From contig NZ_QAOH01000005.1 of NCBI RefSeq assembly GCF_003050785.1, positions 124,001-188,000 of the forward strand: a DNA stretch of 64,000 nucleotides. Reading direction: 5' to 3'. Numbering within the stretch: the first letter of the stretch is position 1; each line of letters begins with the position of its first letter. Source of the DNA: Celeribacter persicus (lineage in GTDB: Bacteria > Pseudomonadota > Alphaproteobacteria > Rhodobacterales > Rhodobacteraceae). The position numbers and the translations under genes are program-made. Shown one piece after another: positions 18,293-26,428 of the stretch. The notes under the pieces were generated by a model, which was not told the origin of the DNA, did not search any database, and worked only from the letters and a program-made list of their open reading frames with translations.

Positions 18293-19359
18293 CCGTGAAT
18301 CCCCCCCGCCAGCGTCGGCGTGCCAAGCGCACTAAACCCATAGTGACGCAACCAGCGCAGGTCAGAGTCAAAGAACGCCCGCAGATCCGGGATACCGTAT
18401 TTCAGCATCGCCAGACGGTCGATCCCCATGCCAAAGGCAAAGCCTTGCCACTCTTTCGGGTCGATGCCGCCGGCGGTCAGGACTTTGGGGTGCATCATGC
18501 CGGAGCCGAGGATTTCGAGCCAGTCGTCGCCCTCGCCCACGGTCACGGTGCCGTTTTCCCATTTGCACTGCACATCCACCTCGGCGGAGGGTTCCGTGAA
18601 GGGGAAGTGGGAGGCGCGGAAGCGGGTTTTGACCTTGGTGCCGAAAAACGCGGTGTAGAACTCTTCGAGCACCCATTTCAGGTTCGCCATGGAGATGTCC
18701 TTGTCGATGGCCATGCCTTCGACTTGGTGGAACATCGGCGTGTGGGTCTGGTCGTAGTCGGAGCGGTACACACGGCCCGGCGCGATGATGCGGATCGGCG
18801 CGCCTTGGGCAATCATCGAGCGGATTTGCACCGGCGAGGTGTGGGTGCGCAGCACGTTCGGCGCGCGTTCGTCGCCCTCGGCGCGGTGCATGTAGAACGT
18901 ATCGTGTTCCTGGCGCGCGGGGTGGTTCGGCGCGATGTTGAGCGCGTCGAAGTTGTGGAAATCGTCTTCGATCTGCGGACCTTCGGCCACGGCAAACCCG
19001 AGATCGGCGAAGATCGCGTAGATCTCTTCGGACACACGGGAGATCGGATGGATCGTTCCCTGCGGACGCTGACGCCCCGGCAGGGTCACGTCGAGCCATT
19101 CTTCGGCCAGACGCGCGTCCAGAGCGGCGTCTTCCAGCGCGACCTTCTTGGCGGCCAGAGCGGAGTTGATCTCATCCTTGAGAGCGTTGAGCTTCGGCCC
19201 CATGACCTGACGCTCTTCCGGGCTCATCTTGCCCAGTTCGCGCATCTTGAGCGCCACTTCGCCCTTTTTGCCGACCGCTTGCAGACGGATGTCTTCCAGC
19301 GTCGCCTCATCCCCCGCCTGCAAAATCGCGGTGAGGTATTTGTTCTTCAGATCGTCCAT
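18289..19359 (-). CDS. pheS: Phenylalanine--tRNA ligase alpha subunit
   Basis: PheS is the catalytic subunit of phenylalanyl-tRNA synthetase. The 356-residue sequence has an N-terminal coiled-coil arm (residues 1-90), then class II motifs: [19 protein letters not shown], the motif 2 region [21 protein letters not shown], and the C-terminal [17 protein letters not shown] of motif 3. The gene reads leftward into an unexpected inserted gene, then pheT. It lies downstream of rplT with a terminator between them. Confidence 0.97.
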   Translation of the reverse strand: MDDLKNKYLTAILQAGDEATLEDIRLQAVGKKGEVALKMRELGKMSPEERQVMGPKLNALKDEINSALAAKKVALEDAALDARLAEEWLDVTLPGRQRPQGTIHPISRVSEEIYAIFADLGFAVAEGPQIEDDFHNFDALNIAPNHPARQEHDTFYMHRAEGDERAPNVLRTHTSPVQIRSMIAQGAPIRIIAPGRVYRSDYDQTHTPMFHQVEGMAIDKDISMANLKWVLEEFYTAFFGTKVKTRFRASHFPFTEPSAEVDVQCKWENGTVTVGEGDDWLEILGSGMMHPKVLTAGGIDPKEWQGFAFGMGIDRLAMLKYGIPDLRAFFDSDLRWLRHYGFSALGTPTLAGGIHG

Positions 19360-19415
19360 CCCGAACCCTCTGTTTCTCGTCCCCCGCTTGGTAACACGAG
19401 CGACCCAAAAGACAA

Positions 19416-19448
19416 GAAGCCGCGAGACCCCATGAGGTCCGCGGCTTC
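19416..19448 (-). terminator. Terminator of the rpmI-rplT operon
   Basis: GAAGCCGCG at 19416-19424 pairs perfectly with CGCGGCTTC at 19440-19448. On the minus strand it is followed by TTGTCTTTTG. It separates rplT from pheS. Confidence 0.75.
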
Positions 19449-19477
19449 AAAAATGTTCGTTCCCTTGTGACGGGAGC

Positions 19478-19840
19478 TTACGCGAGCGCGGCCTTCGCCT
19501 TATCGACGATGGCACCAAACGCATCGGGCTCGTGCACGGCAAGATCGGCGAGAACCTTACGGTCCACTTCGATGCCAGCCAGCGACAGGCCGTTGATGAA
19601 TTTGGAGTAGGTCAGCGCTTCGTCATGGCTGCGCACGGCGGCGTTGATGCGCTGGATCCACAGAGCGCGGAAGTTGCGCTTGCGGGCCTTGCGGTCGCGG
19701 GTCGCGTACTGGTTCGCCTTGTCGACGGCCTGGGTCGCGGTGCGGAAGTTCCGGGAACGGGCGCCGTAGTAACCTTTGGCGGCCTTGAGAACTTTCTTGT
19801 GACGGGCGTGGGTAACGGTACCACCTTTGGTGCGGGACAT
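19478..19840 (-). CDS. rplT: 50S ribosomal protein L20
   Basis: L20 is an early-assembly 23S rRNA binder and, in several bacteria, an autoregulator of its own operon. The 120-residue sequence starts [19 protein letters not shown] and has the conserved [14 protein letters not shown] and [16 protein letters not shown] stretches. It follows rpmI with a 17-base gap. infC, often first in this operon, is not next to it here. Confidence 0.97.
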   Translation of the reverse strand: MSRTKGGTVTHARHKKVLKAAKGYYGARSRNFRTATQAVDKANQYATRDRKARKRNFRALWIQRINAAVRSHDEALTYSKFINGLSLAGIEVDRKVLADLAVHEPDAFGAIVDKAKAALA

Positions 19841-19857
19841 CTGTCTCTACTCCCCTA

Positions 19858-20058
19858 TTAGCGGTTGTACGGCATGTAGCCTTTGACGATCTTCGCGTCG
19901 GGCGCGGAGAGCGTCGTGGTGCCACGAGCGTCACGGATGAATTTGGTGGTGCGTTTGATCATGCCGTGGCGTTTGCCGGCCTGACCCGCTTTGACCTTGC
20001 CGGTGGCGGTCATTTTGAAGCGCTTCTTGGCGCTCGACTTCGTCTTCATCTTAGGCAT
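19858..20058 (-). CDS. rpmI: 50S ribosomal protein L35
   Basis: This 66-residue basic protein begins [20 protein letters not shown] and ends KGYMPYNR, as L35 does. The ATG at 20058 is preceded by AAAGGAGATGG, an excellent ribosome-binding site, so the longer open frame to 20124 is rejected. It is the first gene of the rpmI-rplT unit. Confidence 0.96.
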   Translation of the reverse strand: MPKMKTKSSAKKRFKMTATGKVKAGQAGKRHGMIKRTTKFIRDARGTTTLSAPDAKIVKGYMPYNR

Positions 20059-20184
20059 TTCCATCTCCTTTATGGGGTGGTTTTCAACGCGACTCGGCAT
20101 GCCATATCGCCGGACGCGTCCCATGAACGGCTGCCATTACAGCCGAGAAGGGTATTTGGCAAGCCTCATGGGTTCAGTTTTGGC

Positions 20185-20421
20185 TCAGTTTTCAAAAAAT
20201 AACCGGATTTGCGCCATCACCCGCAGCAAAGCCGCCGGAATATCCGCAATCGCGTACCCCTCGGGATGAAGGACCAAAGCGGCAACGAACATACTCCCGC
20301 CCACGATCACCATCCCCGTAGCGAAACGAGGGGCACGGGCCTCGGAATAGGCGCTTACGGCATTGGGCACGGCAAGCACACAGAGCGCCGCACCCAACAC
20401 GAGAAGAAAATCCGTGACCAT
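20185..20421 (-). CDS. Small conserved membrane protein downstream of pyk
   Basis: This 78-residue protein has two predicted membrane helices (FLLVLGAALCVLAVPNAVSA and GMVIVGGSMFVAALVL) joined by a short positively charged loop, and a hydrophobic C-terminal helix. I recall similar small unnamed proteins beside pyk in Rhodobacteraceae. It starts 12 bases after the pyk stop on the same strand, so it is likely co-transcribed. No function can be assigned. Confidence 0.7.
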   Translation of the reverse strand: MVTDFLLVLGAALCVLAVPNAVSAYSEARAPRFATGMVIVGGSMFVAALVLHPEGYAIADIPAALLRVMAQIRLFFEN

Positions 20422-20433
20422 CGCACGGCAGCC

Positions 20434-21882
20434 TTATTCCGGGTCGGTGTTGAAGATCAGCCGCTCCTCACAGGGCGCGACCCGCAGGATGTTGGTCGAA
20501 CCCGCATGGTTGAACGGAATACCCGCCACCACGACGATCTTGTCGGCCTCGGTCGCAAAACCCGAGGTCCGCGCCGCCCGCGCGGCATTGACCACCGCCA
20601 TCTTGAAGCGCTCCACCTCACCGGTCATCACACAATGCATGCCCCAATAGAGGCAAAGCTTGCGCGCGGTGTTACGGCGCGAGGTCATGGCAATGATCGG
20701 CACATGCGGACGCTCCCGCGCGGTCAGTGCTGCCGTGGTGCCGCTTTCGGAATAACAGACAACGGCTTTGACATCGGTGGTCTCCGCGATCTCACGGGCG
20801 GCCGAAACGATGGCGTCCGCAACCGTCTGCTTCTTGATCCCGGCGCGCGAGGCATCGAGCACGTCGCGATACACCGGATCGCTTTCCACCTCGACGGCCA
20901 CATTGTTCATCGTGGTTACGGCTTCGACCGGGTAGTTGCCCGCTGCGGATTCCGCCGACAGCATGATCGCATCGGCGCCCTCGTAGATCGCGGTCGCCAC
21001 ATCGGAGACCTCGGCACGGGTCGGCATCGGGCTTTCGATCATGCTCTCAAGCATCTGGGTCGCCACGATCACCGGCTTCGCCGCCGCACGGCAACGCCGG
21101 GTCAGACGTTTCTGGATCGGCGGCACGGCCTGCACCGGCAGTTCGACGCCAAGATCGCCACGCGCCACCATGATACCGTCGGAGACCGCAAGAATGTCTT
21201 CGAAAGCCTCGACAGCGGAGGGTTTCTCTATCTTGGCCAGCACAGAAGCACGGCCTTTCACAAGCTCCTTGGCCTCAAGCATATCTTCCGGGCGCTGCAC
21301 GAAGGACAGCGCCACCCAGTCGACGCCAAGATCGCAGACGAATTCGAGATCCTTGCGGTCCTTGGGCGACAAGGCCGCCAGAGGCAGCACCACATCGGGC
21401 ACGTTCACCCCCTTGCGATTGGAGATCGTGCCGCCGACGATGACGACGCACTCGGCGAAATCGGGACCGCAATCTTCGACCTTGAGACGAATCTTGCCAT
21501 CATTGACCAGAAGCGTGGCCCCCGGCTTCAAAGCCGCGAAAATCTCCGGATGCGGCAGTTGCACCCGGTCGCCATTGCCCGGCGCGTCATCGAGATCGAG
21601 GCGGAACTTATCGCCCTCTTCGAGATCGTGCGCCTCATGCGCGAATTTTCCCACCCGCAACTTCGGCCCCTGCAAATCGGCGAGAATCGCGATCGGGCGA
21701 CCAAGGTCGGTTTCGATCTTGCGGATGATCGCGTGGCGGGCACGGATTTCCTCGTGATCGCCATGGCTCATGTTCAGACGGAACACATCTGCGCCCGCCT
21801 CTGAAAGCGCGCGGATGGTGTCGTAATCATTGGAGGATGGGCCCAAAGTGGCCACGATTTTCACATTCCGAAGGCGTCTCAT
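20434..21882 (-). CDS. pyk: Pyruvate kinase
   Basis: Pyruvate kinase makes pyruvate and ATP from phosphoenolpyruvate and ADP in the last step of glycolysis. The 482-residue sequence starts MRRLRNVKIVATLGPSS. The substrate-binding region contains FRLNMSHGDH, DLQGPKLRVGKF and the metal/phosphate site LAKIEKPSAVEAF, followed by VARGDLGVELP and ATQMLESM. The C-terminal domain begins near AIVSAAREIAE. I choose the ATG at 21882 by family alignment; an AGGACATC box precedes it. A much longer open frame upstream (to 22491) is antisense to the next gene and is not coding. Confidence 0.96.
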   Translation of the reverse strand: MRRLRNVKIVATLGPSSNDYDTIRALSEAGADVFRLNMSHGDHEEIRARHAIIRKIETDLGRPIAILADLQGPKLRVGKFAHEAHDLEEGDKFRLDLDDAPGNGDRVQLPHPEIFAALKPGATLLVNDGKIRLKVEDCGPDFAECVVIVGGTISNRKGVNVPDVVLPLAALSPKDRKDLEFVCDLGVDWVALSFVQRPEDMLEAKELVKGRASVLAKIEKPSAVEAFEDILAVSDGIMVARGDLGVELPVQAVPPIQKRLTRRCRAAAKPVIVATQMLESMIESPMPTRAEVSDVATAIYEGADAIMLSAESAAGNYPVEAVTTMNNVAVEVESDPVYRDVLDASRAGIKKQTVADAIVSAAREIAETTDVKAVVCYSESGTTAALTARERPHVPIIAMTSRRNTARKLCLYWGMHCVMTGEVERFKMAVVNAARAARTSGFATEADKIVVVAGIPFNHAGSTNILRVAPCEERLIFNTDPE

Positions 21883-22020
21883 AACGGCCTGATGTCCTTT
21901 CGGTCTTTTTACGGTTCGCGGTGGGCCATCTTCTCTATGACGCAAAGAAGGCGTCGGCACAACTGGCCCTGCCTGCACAAAGCGCGTATTGCAGTCCTGA
22001 CAGGCAAAGGTGACGCGAAA

Positions 22021-22794
22021 ATGACCGATCATCCCCCATTTCATATCGACGGCACGGAGAGGCCGGGACGCTGGCTTGTGACATGCGATCACGCCACGAA
22101 CCGGGTGCCGCCGGAGATCGGCCCCGATCTCGGCATTGCGGCGGCAGATATGGCGCGCCATATCGCCTATGATGTCGGCGCACTGGGGGTGAGCCGGAAG
22201 CTGGGGCGCCTTCTGGACAGTCCGATGATCCACACGGACTATTCCCGCCTCGTGATCGACCCGAACCGGGGAGAGGACGATCCGACGCTGGTGATGAAGC
22301 TTTATGACGGCACCCTTATCCCGCGCAATCGCCACGCCGACGCGGCGGAGGTGGAGCGGCGTCTGGCGCTGTTTCATCGCCCTTATCACGACGCTTATGA
22401 AGCGCTTTGCGCGGGGCGGGACGATGTGGTGATCTGCGCGATGCACAGCTTTACCCCGCAATTGAAAAGCCGCCCGCGCAGGCCGTGGCAAATCGGCATT
22501 CTATCGGCCTATGACAAACGCTTCACAACCCCGTTCATCAAAGCGCTCGAATCTTCCGAAAGCTTGCTGGCCGAAGCGAAAAAGATCGGCGAACGCCTCG
22601 TGATCGGCGACAACGAACCCTATGACGGCCATCTACCGGGGGATGCCATCGACCGCCATGCGCTGCACCACGGGCGTCTGAACCTTCTGATCGAGATCCG
22701 CTCCGACCTCATTGAGACGCCGGAACAACAGGCCCATTGGGCCGCGCTCCTCGCCCCCATCCTTCAAGCCACGCTCAAAGAAACAGGATTGTAA
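22021..22794 (+). CDS. N-formylglutamate amidohydrolase family protein
   Basis: This 257-residue protein belongs to the N-formylglutamate amidohydrolase (HutG-like) family, which hydrolyses N-formyl-L-glutamate to formate and glutamate. Conserved features are VTCDHATNRVPPE with the metal-binding Asp-His, DYSRLVIDPNRG, and the late HHGRLNLLIEIRSDLI. The ATG at 22021 follows AAAGGTGA. It heads a five-gene operon, with the next gene 2 bases downstream. No histidine-utilisation genes are nearby, so the substrate may differ. Confidence 0.87.
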   Translation: MTDHPPFHIDGTERPGRWLVTCDHATNRVPPEIGPDLGIAAADMARHIAYDVGALGVSRKLGRLLDSPMIHTDYSRLVIDPNRGEDDPTLVMKLYDGTLIPRNRHADAAEVERRLALFHRPYHDAYEALCAGRDDVVICAMHSFTPQLKSRPRRPWQIGILSAYDKRFTTPFIKALESSESLLAEAKKIGERLVIGDNEPYDGHLPGDAIDRHALHHGRLNLLIEIRSDLIETPEQQAHWAALLAPILQATLKETGL

Positions 22795-22796
22795 CC

Positions 22797-23141
22797 ATGC
22801 CCCATGTCGTCATCGACTTCTCCGAAGGCTTAGAAACCGCCTTCGATATGTCGCAGCTTTGCGAAACCGTGTTCGAAACCCTCATTCTGGATGTCGAGAT
22901 TAACGCTCCCGCCCTCAAGGTCCGCGTCCGACCGCAACCCTATTTCAAGATCGGCACAGAACCCGCGACCTTTGCCCATGCCACGCTCTATCTGCTCGAA
23001 GGTCGCGATGACGAGACAAAGGCGCGCCTTTCCGATATCGTCCTGAAAGCGATGGATCGGGTCCTGCCAACGGTCGGCAGCCTCTCCGTCGATGTGCGGG
23101 ACATGAACAAACTGGCCTATGCCAAACGCGTGAAAGGGTGA
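22797..23141 (+). CDS. 5-carboxymethyl-2-hydroxymuconate isomerase-like protein
   Basis: This 114-residue tautomerase-superfamily protein starts Met-Pro-His, so Pro2 is placed to be the catalytic N-terminal proline after Met removal. The region VRVRPQPYFKIGTEPATFAHATLYLLEGR is typical of the HpaF-like family, which isomerises CHM in homoprotocatechuate degradation. No other hpa genes are present, so the pathway role is uncertain. I use the ATG at 22797, 2 bases after the upstream stop. Confidence 0.82.
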   Translation: MPHVVIDFSEGLETAFDMSQLCETVFETLILDVEINAPALKVRVRPQPYFKIGTEPATFAHATLYLLEGRDDETKARLSDIVLKAMDRVLPTVGSLSVDVRDMNKLAYAKRVKG

Positions 23142-23144
23142 GAT

Positions 23145-23474
23145 ATGCCGGAGATTGACGACAAGACCATGGTGGAGATCGAAGCCGCAGCTTTTCGCAC
23201 ACTGCGCGATCACCTGATGAACAAACGCCCCGATGTGCAGAACATCGACATGATGAACCTCGCTGGCTTTTGCCGTAATTGCCTGTCGCGCTGGGTGCAG
23301 GAAGCCGCCGCCGAACGTGGTATCGAAATGACCAAGGACGAGGCGCGCGAGCTTTATTACGGCATGCCCTACGACGACTGGAAAGCACAGAATCAGACGG
23401 AGGCGGATGCCGCGAAACAGGAGGCTTTTGCCAAAGCCTTTGCCGAGAATGTCGGCACGGAGGGGCAAAAATGA
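23145..23474 (+). CDS. DUF1244 domain protein
   Basis: This 109-residue protein matches the DUF1244 family of small alphaproteobacterial/gammaproteobacterial proteins of unknown function. The core is RTLRDHLMNKRPDVQNIDMM followed by NLAGFCRNCLSRWVQEAA, with a conserved Cys-x-x-Cys, and ends in a charged helix. It starts 3 bases after the isomerase gene and overlaps the next gene by 4 bases (ATGA), so it is within the operon. Confidence 0.85.
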   Translation: MPEIDDKTMVEIEAAAFRTLRDHLMNKRPDVQNIDMMNLAGFCRNCLSRWVQEAAAERGIEMTKDEARELYYGMPYDDWKAQNQTEADAAKQEAFAKAFAENVGTEGQK

Positions 23475-24106
23475 AACCCGCCGACCAGCTTGCACAATTC
23501 GTCCGCGAAGCGCTCGTGGCAGGCCGCAGCCGCGACGAAATCGCAGTCGCCCTGACCGAGGCGGGCTGGGCCAGGACCGAGGTCGAAGATGCGCTGGCGA
23601 CATGGGCCGACATGGGATTTACACCCCCTGTGCCGCGCCCGCGCCCCTATGTCTCGGCAAAGGAGGCGTTCTTTTACGCGCTGATGTTCGTCGCTCTCGG
23701 GATGACGGCGTGGCACATCGTCGATCTGGGGTTTGACCTGATCGAGCACTGGATGTCCGACACCGACGTCGTTTATTTCCGCAACAGTAATAATTCGATG
23801 CGCTGGTCGATCTCAGCGCTCATCGTGTTCTTCCCGCTTTTCATGCTGATGCAGCGCACTGAGGCCCGCGGACTCGCGCGTGACCCGAGCCGTAAACGCT
23901 CCGCCGTGCGCAAATGGTTCGGGTATATCACGCTGTTCTTCTCTGCCCTCACGCTTCTGGGCGATCTTTTGAGCGCGATCTATGCACTTCTGAGCGGCGA
24001 TCTGACGCTGGAATTCATCCTCAAGCTGCTGCTTGTGGGGGGCGTGGCCGGTATGGTGTTCGGCTATTTTCAGGGTGCGATGAGGGATGCCGAAGATGGA
24101 CGCTAA
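23471..24106 (+). CDS. DUF5671 membrane protein
   Basis: This 211-residue protein has a soluble N-terminal helical region (about 1-50: DQLAQFVREALVAGRSRDEIAVAL in two helices) resembling a UBA-like fold, then a PVPRPRPYVSAKEAF linker and four membrane helices typical of DUF5671. The function is unknown. The start at 23471 overlaps the DUF1244 stop. The next gene starts 11 bases before its end. Confidence 0.78.
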   Translation: MKPADQLAQFVREALVAGRSRDEIAVALTEAGWARTEVEDALATWADMGFTPPVPRPRPYVSAKEAFFYALMFVALGMTAWHIVDLGFDLIEHWMSDTDVVYFRNSNNSMRWSISALIVFFPLFMLMQRTEARGLARDPSRKRSAVRKWFGYITLFFSALTLLGDLLSAIYALLSGDLTLEFILKLLLVGGVAGMVFGYFQGAMRDAEDGR

Positions 24107-24488
24107 GCTCTGGCCGCAACTGTCGTTAACCATGCTTGTCATAAGCATCGTGATCGCAGGCCTCATAACCGTCGGTGGACCCGAAGCCGGACGGGTCGAA
24201 AAACGCGATGATCAGCGATACCGGGAATTGCAGGATGTGCGGCGACAGTTGGACTGTCTCGCTCGCGCCGGGGGCGAAAGCCTGCCTGCCGAGATCATCG
24301 AGACGGAAACCTGTTCCTCCGCCCTGTCCGAGGGTGCATTGCTGCTCTCGGAGGGCTATCGCTACCTGCCGCAAGACGACGGCAACTATCTGCTATGCGC
24401 CACATTCGAGGATATCGACAAGCTGCGACAGCGGTATCTGCGAGGGGAAATTGACAGCGGCGGCTGCATAAACGGCACGATCAACTGA
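24096..24488 (+). CDS. Small membrane-anchored protein of unknown function
   Basis: This 130-residue protein has one N-terminal membrane anchor (LTMLVISIVIAGLITVGG) and a charged periplasmic or cytoplasmic domain with four cysteines (CLARAG, ETCSSA, LLCATF, GGCING), which could form disulfides if exported. The ATG at 24096 overlaps the end of the DUF5671 gene by 11 bases, so the two are coupled. I do not recognise the family. A terminator follows directly. Confidence 0.7.
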   Translation: MDAKLWPQLSLTMLVISIVIAGLITVGGPEAGRVEKRDDQRYRELQDVRRQLDCLARAGGESLPAEIIETETCSSALSEGALLLSEGYRYLPQDDGNYLLCATFEDIDKLRQRYLRGEIDSGGCINGTIN

Positions 24489-24495
24489 CCCCAAC

Positions 24496-24526
24496 AAAAA
24501 AGCCCGCCATTTTGGCGAGCTTTTTC
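24496..24526. terminator. Bidirectional terminator ending the 22-24.5 kb operon
   Basis: AAAAAGCCCGCCA pairs with TGGCGAGCTTTTT through one mismatch and a TTT loop. A-runs on the left and T-runs on the right make it functional for both the rightward operon and the leftward aminotransferase unit. Confidence 0.85.
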
Positions 24527-24545
24527 ATGGATGATCGGGTTCTGC

Positions 24546-25406
24546 TCAAAGCGCAGTTTTCGGCATCTCTGCGATGTAAATCTCACGCAGACGTCTGGAG
24601 ACAGGCCCCGGCTTGCCCGTCCCAACGGTCACGCCATCAATTTCCACAATCGGCTGGCTGAACCCGGTGGCCGAGGTCGCGAAGGCCTCATCGGCAGCCT
24701 GGGCCTCTTCGATGGTGAAGGGACGCTCTTCGACTTTCATCTGCGCTTCTTTGGCGAATTTGAGAATCGCGGCGCGGGTGATGCCGTGCAGGATGTCATT
24801 CGACAACTGGCGCGTGATGATCACACCATCTTTAACGATATACACGTTGTTGGCGTAGCCTTCTGTCACAAACCCATCCTCAACGAACCAGGCATCTGTC
24901 GCCCCGGCTTTCTTCGCCTGCATTTTGGCAAAAGACGGGTACAGGAGCTGCGTGGTTTTAATATCGCGACGGCCCCAGCGCAAATCCTCCACGGAGATCA
25001 CCTTGATCCCCTCATCAAGCGATTTGCTCTCGGTGATTTTCTTGGCAAAGGTAAACAATACGATGCCACCCTTGACCTCTTCGGGGTCCGGCCAGACGAA
25101 ATCCCGATCCGCACCCGCACCACGGGTGACCTGAAGGTAGATCCCACCTTCTTCAAGATTGTTTTTTTCGATGAGCTGATGATGGATCTCCAAAAGCTCG
25201 TCCATCGTGACGGGCGAAATCATCTGCAACTCATTGAGAGAACGTTGCAGGCGCGCAGTGTGCCCCTGGAAATCAAGCAGTTTACCGCCCAGAACAGAGG
25301 TCACCTCGTAAACTGCATCCGCCATCAGGAACCCACGGTCGAAAATAGATACTTTGGCCTCGGTTTCCGGCAGGTATTCGCCGTTCACATAGACGGTACG
25401 GGTCAT
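24546..25406 (-). CDS. D-amino-acid aminotransferase (class IV PLP enzyme)
   Basis: This 286-residue class IV aminotransferase moves amino groups between D-amino acids and 2-oxo acids using PLP. It starts RTVYVNGEYLPETEAKVSIFDRGF, and the PLP lysine lies in DIKTTQLLYPSFAK. The cofactor-phosphate region GFVTEGYANNVYIV and the end ATSATGFSQPIVEIDG are typical of D-alanine aminotransferases. The ATG at 25406 follows AAGGAGAATG. It is the last gene of a unit with dgcA and dgcN, so it probably feeds or drains D-glutamate. Confidence 0.9.
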   Translation of the reverse strand: MTRTVYVNGEYLPETEAKVSIFDRGFLMADAVYEVTSVLGGKLLDFQGHTARLQRSLNELQMISPVTMDELLEIHHQLIEKNNLEEGGIYLQVTRGAGADRDFVWPDPEEVKGGIVLFTFAKKITESKSLDEGIKVISVEDLRWGRRDIKTTQLLYPSFAKMQAKKAGATDAWFVEDGFVTEGYANNVYIVKDGVIITRQLSNDILHGITRAAILKFAKEAQMKVEERPFTIEEAQAADEAFATSATGFSQPIVEIDGVTVGTGKPGPVSRRLREIYIAEMPKTAL

Positions 25407-25426
25407 TTCATTCTCCTTAAATGACA

Positions 25427-26395
25427 TCAGCCCCAGAGGGCGCGCGCCGGCGGGTGGACCCCGTCCGCGTCGTATTTCAAAGGCTCGGCACGGTCTTCCG
25501 CCAAAAGCAGGGGGCCGTCAAGGTCCACGACACGGGCACCTTGTGCCACGATCACTGCCGGGGCCATCGCCAGAGAGGTCCCGACCATGCAGCCGACCAT
25601 GATGCCATAGCCCTCGGCGCGGGCCGCCTTGCGCAGTTCCAAAGCCTCGGTGAGCCCACCGGTCTTGTCGAGCTTGATGTTGATGACATCGTATTTGCCC
25701 TTGAGATCCGGCAGGCTCGCCCGGTCGTGACAGGATTCGTCGGCGCAGACCGGAAGGGGCCTTTCAATCTCCGCCAACATGTCATCCTGCCCGGCAGGCA
25801 TGGGTTGTTCCACAAGCTTCACGCCAAGCCGCACCAGATGCGGCGCGAGATCGGCATAGACCTCCGCACTCCAACCCTCGTTGGCATCGACGATGATATC
25901 CGACTTCGGCGCACCCCGGCGCACGGCTTCGAGCCGCGCCATATCGTCCGGCGTACCGAGTTTGATTTTCAACAAAGGCCGGTGCGCGTGTTTTGCGGCA
26001 GAGGCCTGCATCTCTTCGGGAGTGGCGAGCGACAGCGTATAGGCGGTGATCATCGGGATCGGCGCGGGCAGGTCCAGCAATTGCCAGACCCGCTTGCTCG
26101 CCTGCTTCGCCGCCAAATCCCAAAGCGCACAGTCGACCGCGTTGCGCGCCGCACCGGGTTCCAAAGCCTCTTGCAGCGTCGCGCGCGTGATGTCTTCGGG
26201 AAGGGCCTCGATCTGTGCCGTCACACTCTCAAGGCTTTCGCCATAGCGCGCATAGGGCACGCATTCGCCCCAGCCTTCGAAATCACCATCCGTGGCGCGC
26301 ACCGTGACTACCCTGGCCTCCGTGCGTGAACCGCGGGAAATAGTGAAGACTTCCGCGAGACGAAAGCTTTCCTGTGTGACGGTCAGTCTGGTCAT
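25427..26395 (-). CDS. dgcA: Enolase-superfamily N-acyl amino acid racemase / dipeptide epimerase, DgcA-like
   Basis: This 322-residue enolase-superfamily enzyme belongs to the muconate-cycloisomerase/dipeptide-epimerase branch. Visible catalytic residues are the KIK base motif (LLKIKLG), metal ligands in DANEGW, EQPMP and CADES, and the second lysine in NIKLDKTGG. Older annotation would call it L-Ala-D/L-Glu epimerase. Next to a DgcN-like gene it is better read as the N-acetyl-D-glutamate racemase DgcA, as I recall from recent work on D-glutamate use. The name rests on context. The enzyme class is firm. Confidence 0.85.
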   Translation of the reverse strand: MTRLTVTQESFRLAEVFTISRGSRTEARVVTVRATDGDFEGWGECVPYARYGESLESVTAQIEALPEDITRATLQEALEPGAARNAVDCALWDLAAKQASKRVWQLLDLPAPIPMITAYTLSLATPEEMQASAAKHAHRPLLKIKLGTPDDMARLEAVRRGAPKSDIIVDANEGWSAEVYADLAPHLVRLGVKLVEQPMPAGQDDMLAEIERPLPVCADESCHDRASLPDLKGKYDVINIKLDKTGGLTEALELRKAARAEGYGIMVGCMVGTSLAMAPAVIVAQGARVVDLDGPLLLAEDRAEPLKYDADGVHPPARALWG

Positions 26396-26428
26396 GAGGC
26401 CCTCCGAAATCCGCTTGTCTTGCGCGTC

